Below are positions 23,600 to 33,854 of a stretch of 64,000 nucleotides of DNA, piece by piece; position 1 is the first letter of the stretch, and every line of letters starts with the position of its first letter. A program made the translations under genes and the position numbers. The stretch covers positions 206,545 to 270,544 of the forward strand of contig NZ_MIKA01000023.1 in NCBI RefSeq assembly GCF_001730295.1. Reading direction: 5' to 3'. The stretch comes from Enterococcus plantarum (GTDB lineage: Bacteria > Bacillota > Bacilli > Lactobacillales > Enterococcaceae). Below the pieces are notes generated by a model. It saw only the letters and a program-made list of their open reading frames with translations, did not search any database and had not been told where the DNA came from.

Positions 23600-24142
23600 T
23601 TATTTTAATAACAATTCTTGGATTCGTTGTAATTGTTTGTGGATACTACCGTCGATGACTTTATAATTGGCTTCTATGATGACTCCGCCAACGATTTCAG
23701 GATCGATTAGATTGATTAAATTAGCTTGTTCGTACCCTAAAAGTTTTGCTGCTTTTTCTTCCATCAGTTGATGTTGTTCTTTGGTTAATGGAACTGCCGT
23801 CAAAGCTGTGCCTAAAAGCAAGCTCTTATGTTCATCATAACGTCTTTCATACTCATCGATCATCAATAATAAATCATTCATACGACTATAGTTATAAACA
23901 ACGTATAAGAAGTTTTCTATTGTTCCTTCAAACCCGCTAACTAATTGTTTCATGATTTCATCTTTTTCGTATGGTTCAAGACGTACATCGCTTAAAATAT
24001 CGCCTAATTCTGGAACTTCGTGAAAAATTTCTCTAAGTTTTAATAAGTCTTGATAAATGCTGTCGGCTTCTTGTTTTTCAATTGCCAATTCAAACAAAGC
24101 TTTACCGTAGCGTTTACCCACTGTGTACTTATCTAGCTTCAT
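23600..24142 (-). CDS. atpH: ATP synthase delta subunit
   Basis: Peripheral-stalk protein linking F1 to subunit b (the OSCP homologue). The 180-residue chain begins [17 protein letters not shown] and ends with the conserved segment [30 protein letters not shown]. Its start overlaps the end of atpF by 14 bases, indicating translational coupling. Confidence 0.96.
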   Translation of the reverse strand: MKLDKYTVGKRYGKALFELAIEKQEADSIYQDLLKLREIFHEVPELGDILSDVRLEPYEKDEIMKQLVSGFEGTIENFLYVVYNYSRMNDLLLMIDEYERRYDEHKSLLLGTALTAVPLTKEQHQLMEEKAAKLLGYEQANLINLIDPEIVGGVIIEANYKVIDGSIHKQLQRIQELLLK

Positions 24143-24656
24143 TTGACTTACCTAAACCTTCAATATAAGAATTGATCAATGAATCATGTGCATCTGGTGT
24201 CAATTCTTTGTTTAAAATTTTCTCTGCAATTTGTAGAGACAAACTCGCTACTTCATCTTTAACAGATGCCAATGCTTCTTCATGCTCTTGAGAAATGTCG
24301 AGACGCGCTTTTTCTCGTAAACGTGAAACTTCATCATTGGTTTCTGCTAGGATTTTTTGACGGTTTTGGTCTCCATTCTCTTTCGCATGTTTGATAATTT
24401 CTGCTGCTTCTGATTTAGAAGAAAGTAATTTTTGTTGACGTTCTTCTTGTAGTTTAGCAGCTGCGATTCGAGATTGTTCTGCAGAATCTAAATCGTTGGC
24501 AATTTTATCTTCACGTTTTTTTAACATATCAGTGATTGCTTCCCAAGCGAATTTCTTGATTAAAAGCATTAAAATTAGAAAAGCGCCACTTACGACAATC
24601 ATTGTGCCAATTGTTGTACTTGGTCCTGCTTCACCGATTACTAAATGATCTAGCAT
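24129..24656 (-). CDS. atpF: ATP synthase b subunit
   Basis: Membrane-anchored peripheral-stalk subunit. The 175-residue chain has one N-terminal membrane segment (about residues 15-35) followed by a long charged coiled coil ([18 protein letters not shown] and onward). GGAAG precedes the ATG. It overlaps atpH by 14 bases. Unusually, it is separated from atpE by 354 bp of non-coding, partly repeated sequence. Confidence 0.96.
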   Translation of the reverse strand: MLDHLVIGEAGPSTTIGTMIVVSGAFLILMLLIKKFAWEAITDMLKKREDKIANDLDSAEQSRIAAAKLQEERQQKLLSSKSEAAEIIKHAKENGDQNRQKILAETNDEVSRLREKARLDISQEHEEALASVKDEVASLSLQIAEKILNKELTPDAHDSLINSYIEGLGKSNEAR

Positions 24657-25010
24657 GAAGTTTCAACTTCCTTTCTCTGCAATTCTCTGCGGTGGTTGGC
24701 TACTATTTTTTGTATAGCATAGTTTAGTCCACCTTATTTTAGTGAAAATTTGGATTTTCTTTTAAAATAGGTTACTGTTCATCATCAGCTCTGCCTTTTG
24801 GTTAGAACTTTGAAGTAAGCCTGATGTTTTTGGCAATCTTCTTTGTTTTTGGAAAAGCTTGGTGTTTCTTTTTTATAGGTTACTTCTCTCACTTCGTTCG
24901 CCAAGTACTGCTCATCATCAGCTCTGCCGAAGGCAGTCGCTGTGATTCGCAGCAAAGAAAGCAGTAACGCGTGGCGTTTTAAAAACTCAGCGTCCTGCCT
25001 TCTAAAGGGA
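24657..25010. repeat. 354-bp non-coding element inside the atp operon (between atpE and atpF)
   Basis: The segment has no supportable gene. It contains two direct copies of a 17-base block (minus strand GGCAGAGCTGATGATGA, at 24779-24795 and 24912-24928), each followed within a short distance by GTAACCTAT and A-rich sequence. A 5-codon frame with a good AAGGTGG site sits near its atpF side. The spacing is unusual for an atp operon, and a repetitive element or internal RNA processing region is likely. The base composition, richer in G+C in the 24900-25000 part, differs from the rest of the spacer. Confidence 0.6.
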
Positions 25011-25268
<258 letters not shown>

Positions 25269-25275
25269 TTAGTGT

Positions 25276-25992
25276 TTATTCTTCGACTTCAACTTTGTGA
25301 GCCATGTAAACCATCGATAGTGTTACGAATATAAATGCTTGAATCGCACCGATAAAAAGTGAAAAGGCTAACCAGATCATTTCTAATGGTATTGCGAGCG
25401 GAATCGTCCAGAGTCCTACACTAGATACAAGTCCTGCAATCAATCCAAGTAATACTTCACCGGCAAAAATATTTCCGTATAAACGTAGCGCCAAAGTAAG
25501 CAAGTTCGTAAATTCTTCCATTAGCTTAATTGGCATTAGAAAAGATACTGGGCTTAAAAAGCTATTTCTGAAATATCCTTTTAGTCCAAAACGGCTAACA
25601 CTGAAGAAATGTGTTAACGCAATCATGATCAATGCTAATGTCAACGTAACCATCGGATCGGCTGTTGGACTCTTCCAATACGTATAATCACCGATAGCGA
25701 CTTTTGTCACTAAACCAATGATATTCGCAACCAAAACGAACATGAACATCGTGAATGCTAGTAGGTGAAAATTTGTTACTTCTTTACTTGGCATATTGTC
25801 GGTAATGATTCCTCGAACAAAATCAATAGCATACTCAATTACATTTTGTTTGCCTTTGGGTTTCATTTGAATATTCCTTGTGCAGAAATATACTATCCCA
25901 AAGACAATGACACATGTTAACAGAACCATTAAACAAATCGTTCCGTCAAACCAAATTGGCCCAACCTTGAAGAGTAGTGTCTTCTCTTCCAA
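25276..25992 (-). CDS. atpB: ATP synthase a subunit
   Basis: Stator channel subunit of the Fo part. The 238-residue membrane protein has five or six helices and the key arginine in LALRLYGNIFAGEVLL, followed by the conserved C-terminal QAFIFVTLSMVYMAHKVE. It is the first gene of the atpBEFHAGDC operon; no atpI-like gene is visible upstream. GAGGTG stands before its ATG. Confidence 0.97.
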   Translation of the reverse strand: MEEKTLLFKVGPIWFDGTICLMVLLTCVIVFGIVYFCTRNIQMKPKGKQNVIEYAIDFVRGIITDNMPSKEVTNFHLLAFTMFMFVLVANIIGLVTKVAIGDYTYWKSPTADPMVTLTLALIMIALTHFFSVSRFGLKGYFRNSFLSPVSFLMPIKLMEEFTNLLTLALRLYGNIFAGEVLLGLIAGLVSSVGLWTIPLAIPLEMIWLAFSLFIGAIQAFIFVTLSMVYMAHKVEVEE

Positions 25993-26330
25993 ATTATTTC
26001 ACCTCTTTTCCAACAAACTTGCGAGAAGCTTACAAGGCTTCTATTTCTTAACCACACGTATCATACCACCAACGATGAATAATTTCAAAAGAATTTCATG
26101 AAAATTGGACACTTCTTTTAATATGACAAAATAGTAAAAGAATAAGGTCCAGTTAGTACTTGGCGGTACAATAGTCAGTTACTGAAAAAACGATGAAAAC
26201 TCATCATTTCCATTACACTCTACCAAATTTTACACCTAAGATAAAGCAAAGAAAATAAATATGCGAAAAAGAATAAAATCAAGTTTAAAATGGTGTCATT
26301 TTATTCAAAAAATAAATCAATATAGATACA
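25993..26330. other. Intergenic region upstream of the atp operon
   Basis: This 338-bp AT-rich region must contain the atp promoter and the end of the smpB transcript. I do not see a convincing -35/-10 pair or terminator and leave both unassigned. Confidence 0.4.
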
Positions 26331-26795
26331 TTAACGTAAATTATTTTTTAGTGTTCTGCTTATTTCACGATTGATTTCTTTTCGTTTCAAATCTTCTCGT
26401 TTATCGTATTGTTTTTTCCCTTTGGCTAGACCGATCAACACTTTAGCATACCCATTGCGGATATAAACTTTTAATGGAACGATTGTGATTCCGGTATTTT
26501 TTGTTTCAGCAATTAGTTTAGCTATTTGCTTTTTGTGCAGTAATAATTTTCTGGTCCGTAAAGGATCATGGTTGAAAATGTTTCCCTGCTCATAAGGACT
26601 GATGTGAACATTGAGCAGATATGCTTCGCCATTTCTAATTCTGGCAAAACCATCTTTTAAATTGATTCGCCCGTTTCGAATTGATTTTATTTCTGTTCCT
26701 TGTAGCACAATTCCAGCTTCCATTGTATCAACAACAGTATAGTCATGCCTTGCTTTACGATTTTGGGCAATCAGCTTGCCTTCCCCTTTTGGCAT
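26331..26795 (-). CDS. smpB: SsrA-binding protein SmpB
   Basis: tmRNA-binding protein required for trans-translation and rescue of stalled ribosomes. The 154-residue chain has the OB-fold core ([39 protein letters not shown]) and the basic C-terminal tail [20 protein letters not shown]. An ATG six bases further upstream abuts the GGAGGA ribosome site. The ATG at 26795 has better spacing and gives MPKGEGKL. It lies directly after rnr, the usual order. Confidence 0.96.
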   Translation of the reverse strand: MPKGEGKLIAQNRKARHDYTVVDTMEAGIVLQGTEIKSIRNGRINLKDGFARIRNGEAYLLNVHISPYEQGNIFNHDPLRTRKLLLHKKQIAKLIAETKNTGITIVPLKVYIRNGYAKVLIGLAKGKKQYDKREDLKRKEINREISRTLKNNLR

Positions 26796-26812
26796 ACCCA
26801 TTCCTCCGTTTT

Positions 26813-29161
26813 CTATTTTTTCTTCTGTTTTTTCGTCTTTTTCTTTTTCGCTACTTCTTTATAAAATGGTTTTTTGCCTTTTTTCTTGTTTTTCTTTTGC
26901 GCAAAAGGTTTCTTATCTGTCTCTTTGCGATCAAACGTGCGTTTTCGGCGACCATCTTGGCGTTTCTTTTGTTTTGGTGCTTCAATTTTTTCGACTTCTT
27001 CGGCTTCTAAAAATTCAAAATCGATTTCTCTGGTTTCAGGATCGGCTTTGTCTACTTTGACTTTGACTTTTTGACCGATTTTTAAAGTCATTCCTGTTCG
27101 TTCCCCAACAAGAGCCATGTGGTTTTCAATAAAATGGAAATAGTCCTGCTTTAAATTATTGACGTGGATTAAGCCTTCGATTGTATTCGGTAATTCTACA
27201 AACAAACCAAAACGCGTCACTGAACTAATAATACCGTCATATTCTTCACCAATTTTATCAGCCATAAATTCAGCTTTTTTCATTGAGTCAACTTCACGTT
27301 CTGTTTCAACTGCTCGGCGTTCCATTCTTGAACTGTGGTCGGCAATATCTGGTAAGTCTTGCGCCCATTTTTCTTTTCGTTTTTCAGAGACTTTCCCCTC
27401 ATAACTACGGATCAAGCGATGAACGATCAAATCCGGGTAACGACGGATTGGTGACGTAAAGTGCGTATAGTATTCTGCTGCTAAACCATAGTGACCATAG
27501 TTATCTTCTGAGTATCGTGCTTGTTGCATGCTCCGAAGTAACATTGTATTAATAACTGCTTCTTCTGGTTTGTCAGCGACTTGTTCTAAGACTCTTTGTA
27601 AGTCTTTTGGTGTAATATCCGTCTTGGTTCCTTTAACTAAAATACCTAATACCGCTGCAAAATCGAAGAATCGCTGCATTTTTTCTTCTTTTGGTTGTTC
27701 GTGGATCCGATAAATAAATGGTAATTTCAATTCATTGAAGTGCTTAGCAACTGTTTCATTCGCTGCTAACATAAAAGATTCAATCAAACGTTCTCCAACG
27801 CCACGTGTACGCAGTAAAATGTCATGGGGATGACCTTGTGGGTCCACTAAGACTTTAGCTTCACGATCCTCAAATGAAATTGCTCCACGTTTTTCTCGCA
27901 TTTGCTCAAGAATTTGATGTAGTTCGCCCATTTCGTTAAACATCGTTACTAACTTTTTATAACGTTTCATTGTTTCTGGCTTTTGTTCTTCTAACATTTC
28001 ATTGACAGCCGTATAGGTCATTCGTTCAGTCGTTTGGATCACACTTTGGAAGATATCATGATTGACAACATGTCCTTCAGGCGTTATCTCCATCTCACAG
28101 CTCATTGTAAGTCTTGGCACATTAGGATTCAGTGAGCAAATACCATTAGACAGACGTTGTGGAATCATCGGTACTACTCGATCAGTTAAATAAACACTCG
28201 TTCCTCGTTCATATGCTTCTTGATCCAATTCGCTGCCTTCAGTGACATAATAAGAAACATCTGCAATATGCACGCCTAAGAAATAATTGCCGTTGTCTAA
28301 TTTACGGACTGTCACTGCATCATCTAAATCTTTAGCGTCTTCCCCATCAATCGTGACGATCATTTGATCACGTAAATCTCTGCGACCTTCCATATCCGCT
28401 TCTGAAATAGTGTCTGGTACTTGGTCTGCTTCAGCGATTACTTCATCAGGAAAACTTGTTGGAATACCATGAGCTACGACAATCGACAAAATATCCATGC
28501 CTGGATCATTTTTGTGACCGACTACTTTTTTAACGATCCCTTCTAAACTCTTCGGGTATTCTTTTTCAGGATAGTGGGTCACTTCTACAATCACGATACT
28601 ACCATCAACAGGTTTGATTCCTTGTGCTGCAATATTAAACGTTAAACCTGTCATTTTTTTATCTTTGGGCACAGCATATCCATATAGATCTGATTCGCTT
28701 ACTTCTTTTTCATCATAAGCGACAAATTCGCCAACGACTTGTGTGATTGCACGTGTTTTGATTTCTACTATTTTTCCTTCAGCCCCTCGATCTGAAAAAG
28801 CATCTGCTGGCTGGACGATGTCGATGACAACAATATCGCCATCCATTGCAAAGTTAACAGCTTCTTTTGGAATATAGACATCTGCTTCTTCAGGGTCGAT
28901 GGTCACAAACCCAAACCCTCGTTCATTCGCACGAAACGTCCCTTCGATATCTCCATTTTTTTGCGGTAAACGAATTTTTCCTTTTTTATTGAATTCTACT
29001 AATTTTTCGCGTTCCATTGTTGCAACAGTTTGAACCAACAGCTTAAAATCTGAGCTCTTTTGCAGTTGCAAGCCTTCTGCAATTTCTTCCATGGAAAAGC
29101 TTTTTTTTGTATGGTTTTCCATAAAAGATAGGATTCTTTCCTTGATTGTTTGTTTTGTCAT
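26813..29161 (-). CDS. rnr: Ribonuclease R
   Basis: Processive 3'-5' exoribonuclease that degrades structured RNA and works with SmpB-tmRNA. The 782-residue chain has an N-terminal winged-helix (residues 1-65), cold-shock domains, the RNB catalytic core with Asp-rich [12 protein letters not shown] and the [18 protein letters not shown] block, an S1 domain near residues 640-720, and a very lysine-rich tail. Start overlaps the esterase stop by four bases. Order secG-esterase-rnr-smpB is conserved in gram-positives. Confidence 0.96.
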   Translation of the reverse strand: MTKQTIKERILSFMENHTKKSFSMEEIAEGLQLQKSSDFKLLVQTVATMEREKLVEFNKKGKIRLPQKNGDIEGTFRANERGFGFVTIDPEEADVYIPKEAVNFAMDGDIVVIDIVQPADAFSDRGAEGKIVEIKTRAITQVVGEFVAYDEKEVSESDLYGYAVPKDKKMTGLTFNIAAQGIKPVDGSIVIVEVTHYPEKEYPKSLEGIVKKVVGHKNDPGMDILSIVVAHGIPTSFPDEVIAEADQVPDTISEADMEGRRDLRDQMIVTIDGEDAKDLDDAVTVRKLDNGNYFLGVHIADVSYYVTEGSELDQEAYERGTSVYLTDRVVPMIPQRLSNGICSLNPNVPRLTMSCEMEITPEGHVVNHDIFQSVIQTTERMTYTAVNEMLEEQKPETMKRYKKLVTMFNEMGELHQILEQMREKRGAISFEDREAKVLVDPQGHPHDILLRTRGVGERLIESFMLAANETVAKHFNELKLPFIYRIHEQPKEEKMQRFFDFAAVLGILVKGTKTDITPKDLQRVLEQVADKPEEAVINTMLLRSMQQARYSEDNYGHYGLAAEYYTHFTSPIRRYPDLIVHRLIRSYEGKVSEKRKEKWAQDLPDIADHSSRMERRAVETEREVDSMKKAEFMADKIGEEYDGIISSVTRFGLFVELPNTIEGLIHVNNLKQDYFHFIENHMALVGERTGMTLKIGQKVKVKVDKADPETREIDFEFLEAEEVEKIEAPKQKKRQDGRRKRTFDRKETDKKPFAQKKNKKKGKKPFYKEVAKKKKTKKQKKK

Positions 29162-29922
29162 TCTTTCTCCTCATTCCAAGACAATGTATTTAAAAATGCC
29201 ATCACGTCTTGTTCTAATTGTTTATGATCTGGTCCAATTGTCAGCACATGTCCGCTATTTGGATACCAGTTTAATGTAAATCGTGTTTGGGTCAACGCTT
29301 GAGCTGTCTGATAGACCCCATGTGGGTCAATCATTTCATCATTTCCAGCTTGGGCCATAAAAACAGGAACTTTAACTTGTCCCAGATTATTTGCTGTTCG
29401 TTCTGAAAAAGATTGAATGTCTTTTAATTGAGCGAACGATGCATCTTTGATTTTAACCATTCGCTCTGCTCGTTCTTCTGCTGAGACACCAGCTGTTTTT
29501 AGCACCTTGTCAGCGTAAAGGACAAAATTTTCTGGCACCTTATTTTTGACTGGGAAAATGGGTGAGCAGAAAAAGCCTCCACCGATAATGCCTTCTACTT
29601 GGCTTGTCAATGCACTCATCGTAAAAATACCACCCATTGAAAGACCAAAGACAGCAATTTGCTGGTACCCTTTATCTTTTAAAAACTGCACGGCATCTCG
29701 TGTATCTTGCCACCAATCATTCGTATTTTTTTCCAAAATATCCTCTGGTGCCATGGTTGCGTGCCCAGAAAAATTAGGAGAATATACGGTATAATTTTCT
29801 TTCTCTAAAAAACGGCTCAACATCCGAACATCGTTACTACTTCCTGAATAAGCGTGCAACAGTAACACTGCACGGGAACCATTTTGCGTAAATAATGGTT
29901 TAGGTAGACTTATTGTTTTCAC
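29158..29922 (-). CDS. est: Alpha/beta hydrolase, carboxylesterase family
   Basis: A cytoplasmic esterase of about 254 residues related to Bacillus/Geobacillus Est30-type enzymes. Nucleophile motif GLSMGG (Ser), an acid in GNDEMIDP and a His in NSGHVL form the triad; the oxyanion region is [12 protein letters not shown]. Two GTG codons are possible starts. The one at 29922 has GAGG 11 bases upstream, while the one at 29934 lacks a site. Its position between secG and rnr is a conserved context. Natural substrate is unknown. Confidence 0.85.
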   Translation of the reverse strand: MKTISLPKPLFTQNGSRAVLLLHAYSGSSNDVRMLSRFLEKENYTVYSPNFSGHATMAPEDILEKNTNDWWQDTRDAVQFLKDKGYQQIAVFGLSMGGIFTMSALTSQVEGIIGGGFFCSPIFPVKNKVPENFVLYADKVLKTAGVSAEERAERMVKIKDASFAQLKDIQSFSERTANNLGQVKVPVFMAQAGNDEMIDPHGVYQTAQALTQTRFTLNWYPNSGHVLTIGPDHKQLEQDVMAFLNTLSWNEEKE

Positions 29923-30036
29923 TATCTGATTCACCTCATTCTCATTTTAGCACATTATTCGTTGAAAACCTTGTGAAAAGAAAGTTCTTGCAAGAACTTT
30001 TCAGAGCTCGCATCCATTTTTTAATCAAAGAAAAAA

Positions 30037-30206
30037 GAGCCTAGGACATAACTAAAAAGGTTATGTTTCAGGCTCTTAGTAACCGAATAAACGGTGGGCG
30101 CAGAAGCAACTCCTTCGGAAATAAGCCGAAATTCACAAAAATTTGAAGAGCAATTTTCGTAAATTCCTTCTTATTTCTCGGAGTTAAACACTTCTGTCCC
30201 AACCTC
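30037..30206. repeat. About 170-bp dispersed hairpin repeat, copy 1
   Basis: The element runs from GAGCCTAGGACATAAC to CCCAACCTC and recurs at 39673-39843 with only about six differences. It contains a hairpin (GAGCCT..ACATAAC / GTTATGT..AGGCTC) and a second, larger stem formed by AGAAG..AACTCC and GGAGTT..CTTCT around CTTATTTC/GAAATAAG. It lies after secG on the minus strand and may serve as its terminator. Confidence 0.9.
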
Positions 30207-30216
30207 TTCAAAGGTC

Positions 30217-30453
30217 TTACTTTGATGATAATAATACTAAAATAAATAATAGTAACATCCAAACAGCACCAATAATTGCTGTTGCGCGTTGCATAACAGC
30301 TTCAAATCCACGTGCTTTTTGTTTACCGAAAAGTTTATCTGCGCCACCTGTAAAAGCACTTGCTGCACTGTTTTGTTTACTTGGTTGCATCATAACGGCA
30401 ATAACCATCACTACTGATAGAATGATTACAAGTGTTAAAATAAAATTATACAT
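30217..30453 (-). CDS. secG: Preprotein translocase subunit SecG
   Basis: Small membrane subunit of the SecYEG translocon. The 78-residue chain has two membrane segments (residues 2-22 and 55-76) separated by the conserved QPSKQNSAASAFTGGADKLFG loop. GGGAGA precedes the ATG. It is first in the gene cluster with the esterase, rnr and smpB, although a repeat element lies between it and the esterase gene. Confidence 0.96.
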   Translation of the reverse strand: MYNFILTLVIILSVVMVIAVMMQPSKQNSAASAFTGGADKLFGKQKARGFEAVMQRATAIIGAVWMLLLFILVLLSSK

Positions 30454-30563
30454 AGTCTAATTCTCCCTTATTCACAAAATACATCTATTATACTTTAGCA
30501 TATTTTTAATTCAAATACCAGTTCAATTTGAATTCCTTTGATTTTTTTCATCTAAATTGTATG

Positions 30564-30606
30564 AAAATGTGATCTGTACTTCTTCTTTCAGTACAGATCA
30601 CATTTT
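30564..30606 (-). terminator. Terminator of the yjdI-yjdJ-like unit
   Basis: A 17-bp perfect stem (AAAATGTGATCTGTACT / AGTACAGATCACATTTT) with a 9-base loop overlaps the stop codon region of the acetyltransferase gene. Confidence 0.85.
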
Positions 30607-30882
30607 CTATGTTCTTAGAACATCATGGTACTCAGTTTTCTCATCAAACTCTTTTTTGGCAAATGGACATAGCGGAATGATTTTCTTTCCTTCACGACGC
30701 GCTTTCTCTACTCCGTTGAAGACTAACTTCTCGGCTAACTTTTGACCTCTATAAGCTGGGTCTACAAACGTGTGATCAATGATCATCATTTTATCTCCGG
30801 CATTTGACCATGTCATTTCACCGATTTCTTTGTTGTCGTCATTTAACAATACAAAACGATCTTGTTCTGCTCTGATTTCCAT
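30607..30882 (-). CDS. Small GNAT-family N-acetyltransferase (YjdJ-like)
   Basis: A 91-residue single-domain acetyltransferase of the GNAT_2 / YjdJ type, with the acetyl-CoA-binding loop AYRGQKLAEKLV and the C-terminal PLCPFAKKEF motif that is typical for this short subfamily. It starts 2 bases after the [4Fe-4S] mono-cluster protein gene, the same pairing as yjdI-yjdJ in E. coli. Substrate unknown. A strong terminator follows. Confidence 0.88.
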   Translation of the reverse strand: MEIRAEQDRFVLLNDDNKEIGEMTWSNAGDKMMIIDHTFVDPAYRGQKLAEKLVFNGVEKARREGKKIIPLCPFAKKEFDEKTEYHDVLRT

Positions 30883-30884
30883 CT

Positions 30885-31157
30885 TTATTTTCCATCCTTT
30901 CGAATGTACTTTAAGGCGCCACTTGGACAGGTATTGATTACACGAATATTTTCTTCAATACCAGCATTGTCAGCAATGATCCACGGTCTGCGCCCTACTT
31001 CAAAAACATCTGGATTACCCAAAACACAGTTCCCAATATGAGCGCAAATATCTTTACTATAATAAATATCCAGCTCTTCTCCTAAATATTTACGATAGCC
31101 TTGGGCTAAAAGCATTTCTTCTGTTACTGGTTTATCCTTTATTTTGCTACCATCCAT
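30885..31157 (-). CDS. (4Fe-4S) mono-cluster protein YjdI family
   Basis: A 90-residue protein with four conserved cysteines: one in DICAHIGNC (two Cys), and CPSGAL near the end, with one further upstream in the cluster binding pattern to be confirmed; the family is Fer4_19. It carries YYSKDICAHIGNCVLGNPDVFEVGRRPW as the core, written here only as family context. The longest frame starts at 31274 and overlaps the ATPase gene end, but AAGGAGG 7 bases before the ATG at 31157 fixes the start. It is paired with a YjdJ-like acetyltransferase. Confidence 0.85.
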   Translation of the reverse strand: MDGSKIKDKPVTEEMLLAQGYRKYLGEELDIYYSKDICAHIGNCVLGNPDVFEVGRRPWIIADNAGIEENIRVINTCPSGALKYIRKDGK

Positions 31158-31215
31158 GATAGTTCCTCCTTTTTTCCTGAAAGAAACCAATTCGTTCTTT
31201 CGTAAAAATGTTGTC

Positions 31216-33684
31216 TTAAATGACCCTTTTTTTCTTCTTGATTCTTCTACTTTCTTTCCTTTTCTCAACTTCATATATCGCTCTTGTCATAAATAAGGAG
31301 ATATAGTTAAAGATAGAACGGCTACCTAGAATCAGTGGTAGATAGAAAAGAACATTTCTTGTAAAGAGTGATGTCAACATAAAGAAATCACCAAAGAATA
31401 AGAAACACGCAAGAAATGCGACCAATAAAAGCCCAATCATGATTTGTTTTTTCAAATCCAATGGCCGAGCAGCTCTAAGTAACACTTGAAAACCGATACA
31501 TCCTGTCAACAGCACACACATTGTAGATACATCTTGATGCGATAAATTAAACCACATTCCAGCAAGTTGCAATACTAAAATATTAAAAACTACTGTCAGT
31601 GCTCCTGGAACCGAAATTCGCAGTATATTGGTTAAAAAATGGCCTTTGATTCGCTGATAATTCGGCTCTAATGCTAAAATAAACGATGGAATTCCAACGG
31701 TTAAGGTGTTGATTGGTGTTAATTGTAACGGCGCAAATGGATATGGCAAGAATAAAAAGATAAATGTTACTGCAAGAATCGCAGAATAGATTGTTTTTAC
31801 CATATACATTGAAGCAACTCGTTCAATGTTATTGATCACTCTACGACCTTCATTCAACACTTGAATCATTGAACTAAAATCAGAATTCAATAATACCACA
31901 TCAGACACTGCACGAGCAGCATCACTTCCACTAGCCATTGCTACACTGACATCTGCTTCTCTTAATGAAAGAATATCATTAACACCATCACCGGTCATAC
32001 ATGTTGTATGCCCATTTTGTTTCAAAGCTTGAATCAATTCTCTTTTTTGATAAGGTGTCACTCGCCCAAAAACGGTCGTATTTTCGACTAATTCATTAAA
32101 GTTTGCCGAATCAGGAATCGTGCTCATATCAACAAACTTTTCTGCTCCAGTGATTCCTGCTTGTTTCGCTATTTGTGATACAGTGACCGGATTATCACCT
32201 GAAATGACTTTTAGCGTTACATCTTGTTTTACAAAATAAGAGAATGTATCCACAGCATTTTCACGAATCGTATCCGCAATGATAAAAATGGCCACCGTCT
32301 CTTTTTCTTCCGGTAATGTTGGACTTGTGAGTTCTTCTGAAAAATGAACCAAAATTAGGACACGATCTCCTTGCTCATTATAGGGCGCTAGTTTTTCTCG
32401 TAACGCTTCAGGGACGTCCGAGTAAATAAATTCTGGTGCTCCCATAACAAATGATCCTTTTTCTTCAAATGTCACACCGCTCCATTTTCGATCTGAAGAA
32501 AATGGAATGACTTCTTTGACATTCCACACAGATTTTTCAAGTGGAAACCTTGTTCTGAGTACTTTAGCTGTAGCATTTTGATCTGATAACCCTGCCATCA
32601 TTTCGCTCATAGCACGCTCGATTTCACTTGCTGGAAATCCAGCTTGAGGAATCAGTTTTTTAAATGTTAAGGTGCCATCTGTAATAGTTCCAGTTTTATC
32701 CAAACAAATCGTGTCCACACGTGCCAGTGTTTCAATACAAGACAAGCGTTGTATCAATGTTTGTTTTCTAGCTAAATTGGCTGCGCCGACAGCAAATGCC
32801 ACACTTGTCAACAGCATCAACCCTTCTGGGATCATACTGATCAACGCCCCAGAAACACCTAAAACGGATTTTGGAAAAGATTGAGTGGATTGATATTGTG
32901 ACCAGAATAATAGCAACCCAATCGGAATAATAGCAAAGGTTAATCCTTTGATCAAAAGATTGAGTGAATTCATCAATTCAGACGTCGAACGTTTCTCTGT
33001 TTTTGCTTCTTTGGATAACTTAGAAACAAAATTATCTTCGCCGACAGCGTTGATCTTTACAAAACCTAACCCTGAGGTAATAAAACTTCCACTCATGATT
33101 TTATCACCGTTTTGTTTCGTGATTTTATCTGATTCCCCAGTCAATAAAGATTCATCGACCTCCATACCATTTGCATGAAGTACGATACCGTCAGAAGGAA
33201 CTTGATTTCCTAAAGTTAAGACTAGCACATCCCCCAAAACAATTTCGTCTTGAAAAATTTTAACTAGCTTGTTTTCTCTTAAAGCCATTACTTCCGTTTT
33301 ATTTACGATAGACAATTTATCGATTGTTTTCTTTGCATGGATCTCTTGAATAACACCAATTGCTGTGTTGATAATAATGATCCAAAAAAATAGCGCATTT
33401 TTAGGATAACCGACTGCAAAAACTGCCACTGCTAAAAACAAGTTAATAAAATTGAATAATGTCAACGAGTTATCTAAAATAATTTGTTTTGTAGTTCTAG
33501 ATAGATCTTCCACTTCTTTATTGGTCTTACCTTCAGTATAAAGTTGTTGTACTTCTTGATTGGACAGCCCTTTAATATCGGCTGGTATCCGAATATCACT
33601 ATCATCGATTTTTGGTGCGTTTTCTTCAGACGAAGAAAACGCTACTTTATCTATCTCTCTTTTTTTCCTAAACAATTTTTTCAT
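31216..33684 (-). CDS. P-type cation-transporting ATPase (CtpE-like, probably Ca2+)
   Basis: A large membrane pump of about 822 residues. Motifs in order: TGES (actuator domain), the transmembrane MIPEGLMLLTS motif, DKTGT with the phosphorylated Asp near residue 330, and TGDGVND in the hinge. The PEGL motif and size are like the CtpE group, for which calcium transport is reported in mycobacteria; substrate here is an inference. A GTG at 33696 could start the frame. The ATG at 33684 is better placed after AAGGTGATT. Its 3' end is close to the YjdI-like gene. Confidence 0.85.
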   Translation of the reverse strand: MKKLFRKKREIDKVAFSSSEENAPKIDDSDIRIPADIKGLSNQEVQQLYTEGKTNKEVEDLSRTTKQIILDNSLTLFNFINLFLAVAVFAVGYPKNALFFWIIIINTAIGVIQEIHAKKTIDKLSIVNKTEVMALRENKLVKIFQDEIVLGDVLVLTLGNQVPSDGIVLHANGMEVDESLLTGESDKITKQNGDKIMSGSFITSGLGFVKINAVGEDNFVSKLSKEAKTEKRSTSELMNSLNLLIKGLTFAIIPIGLLLFWSQYQSTQSFPKSVLGVSGALISMIPEGLMLLTSVAFAVGAANLARKQTLIQRLSCIETLARVDTICLDKTGTITDGTLTFKKLIPQAGFPASEIERAMSEMMAGLSDQNATAKVLRTRFPLEKSVWNVKEVIPFSSDRKWSGVTFEEKGSFVMGAPEFIYSDVPEALREKLAPYNEQGDRVLILVHFSEELTSPTLPEEKETVAIFIIADTIRENAVDTFSYFVKQDVTLKVISGDNPVTVSQIAKQAGITGAEKFVDMSTIPDSANFNELVENTTVFGRVTPYQKRELIQALKQNGHTTCMTGDGVNDILSLREADVSVAMASGSDAARAVSDVVLLNSDFSSMIQVLNEGRRVINNIERVASMYMVKTIYSAILAVTFIFLFLPYPFAPLQLTPINTLTVGIPSFILALEPNYQRIKGHFLTNILRISVPGALTVVFNILVLQLAGMWFNLSHQDVSTMCVLLTGCIGFQVLLRAARPLDLKKQIMIGLLLVAFLACFLFFGDFFMLTSLFTRNVLFYLPLILGSRSIFNYISLFMTRAIYEVEKRKESRRIKKKKRVI

Positions 33685-33761
33685 CTTTTCAATCACCTTC
33701 TTATTCCTTTAGTTAGTACAATTGTAGAATAGTTTATCCACTATTTCAGATAACTAGTTTA

Positions 33762-33791
33762 ATTTTACACTTTTTTTAACCATTTTAACAA
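33762..33791 (-). promoter_or_regulatory. Predicted promoter of the P-type ATPase
   Basis: Minus strand TTGTTA (33786-33791), 18-bp spacer, TAAAAT (33762-33767). It lies just downstream of the CRISPR terminator. Confidence 0.5.
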
Positions 33792-33822
33792 AATGAAGGC
33801 ATGTTAATTTGATTTTAGATGT

Positions 33823-33854
33823 AAAAAAAGGAAAGACTCCATTTTAGTCTTTCC
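33823..33854 (-). terminator. Terminator of the CRISPR transcript
   Basis: On the minus strand GGAAAGACT (33846-33854) pairs perfectly with AGTCTTTCC (33830-33838) and is followed by T7 (33823-33829). Its 5' arm lies inside the degenerate last CRISPR repeat. Confidence 0.85.

Noticed and set aside
30068..30262. Minus-strand 64-codon frame at secG
   Set aside because: It lies over the 170-bp repeat and part of secG in another frame and has no ribosome site.
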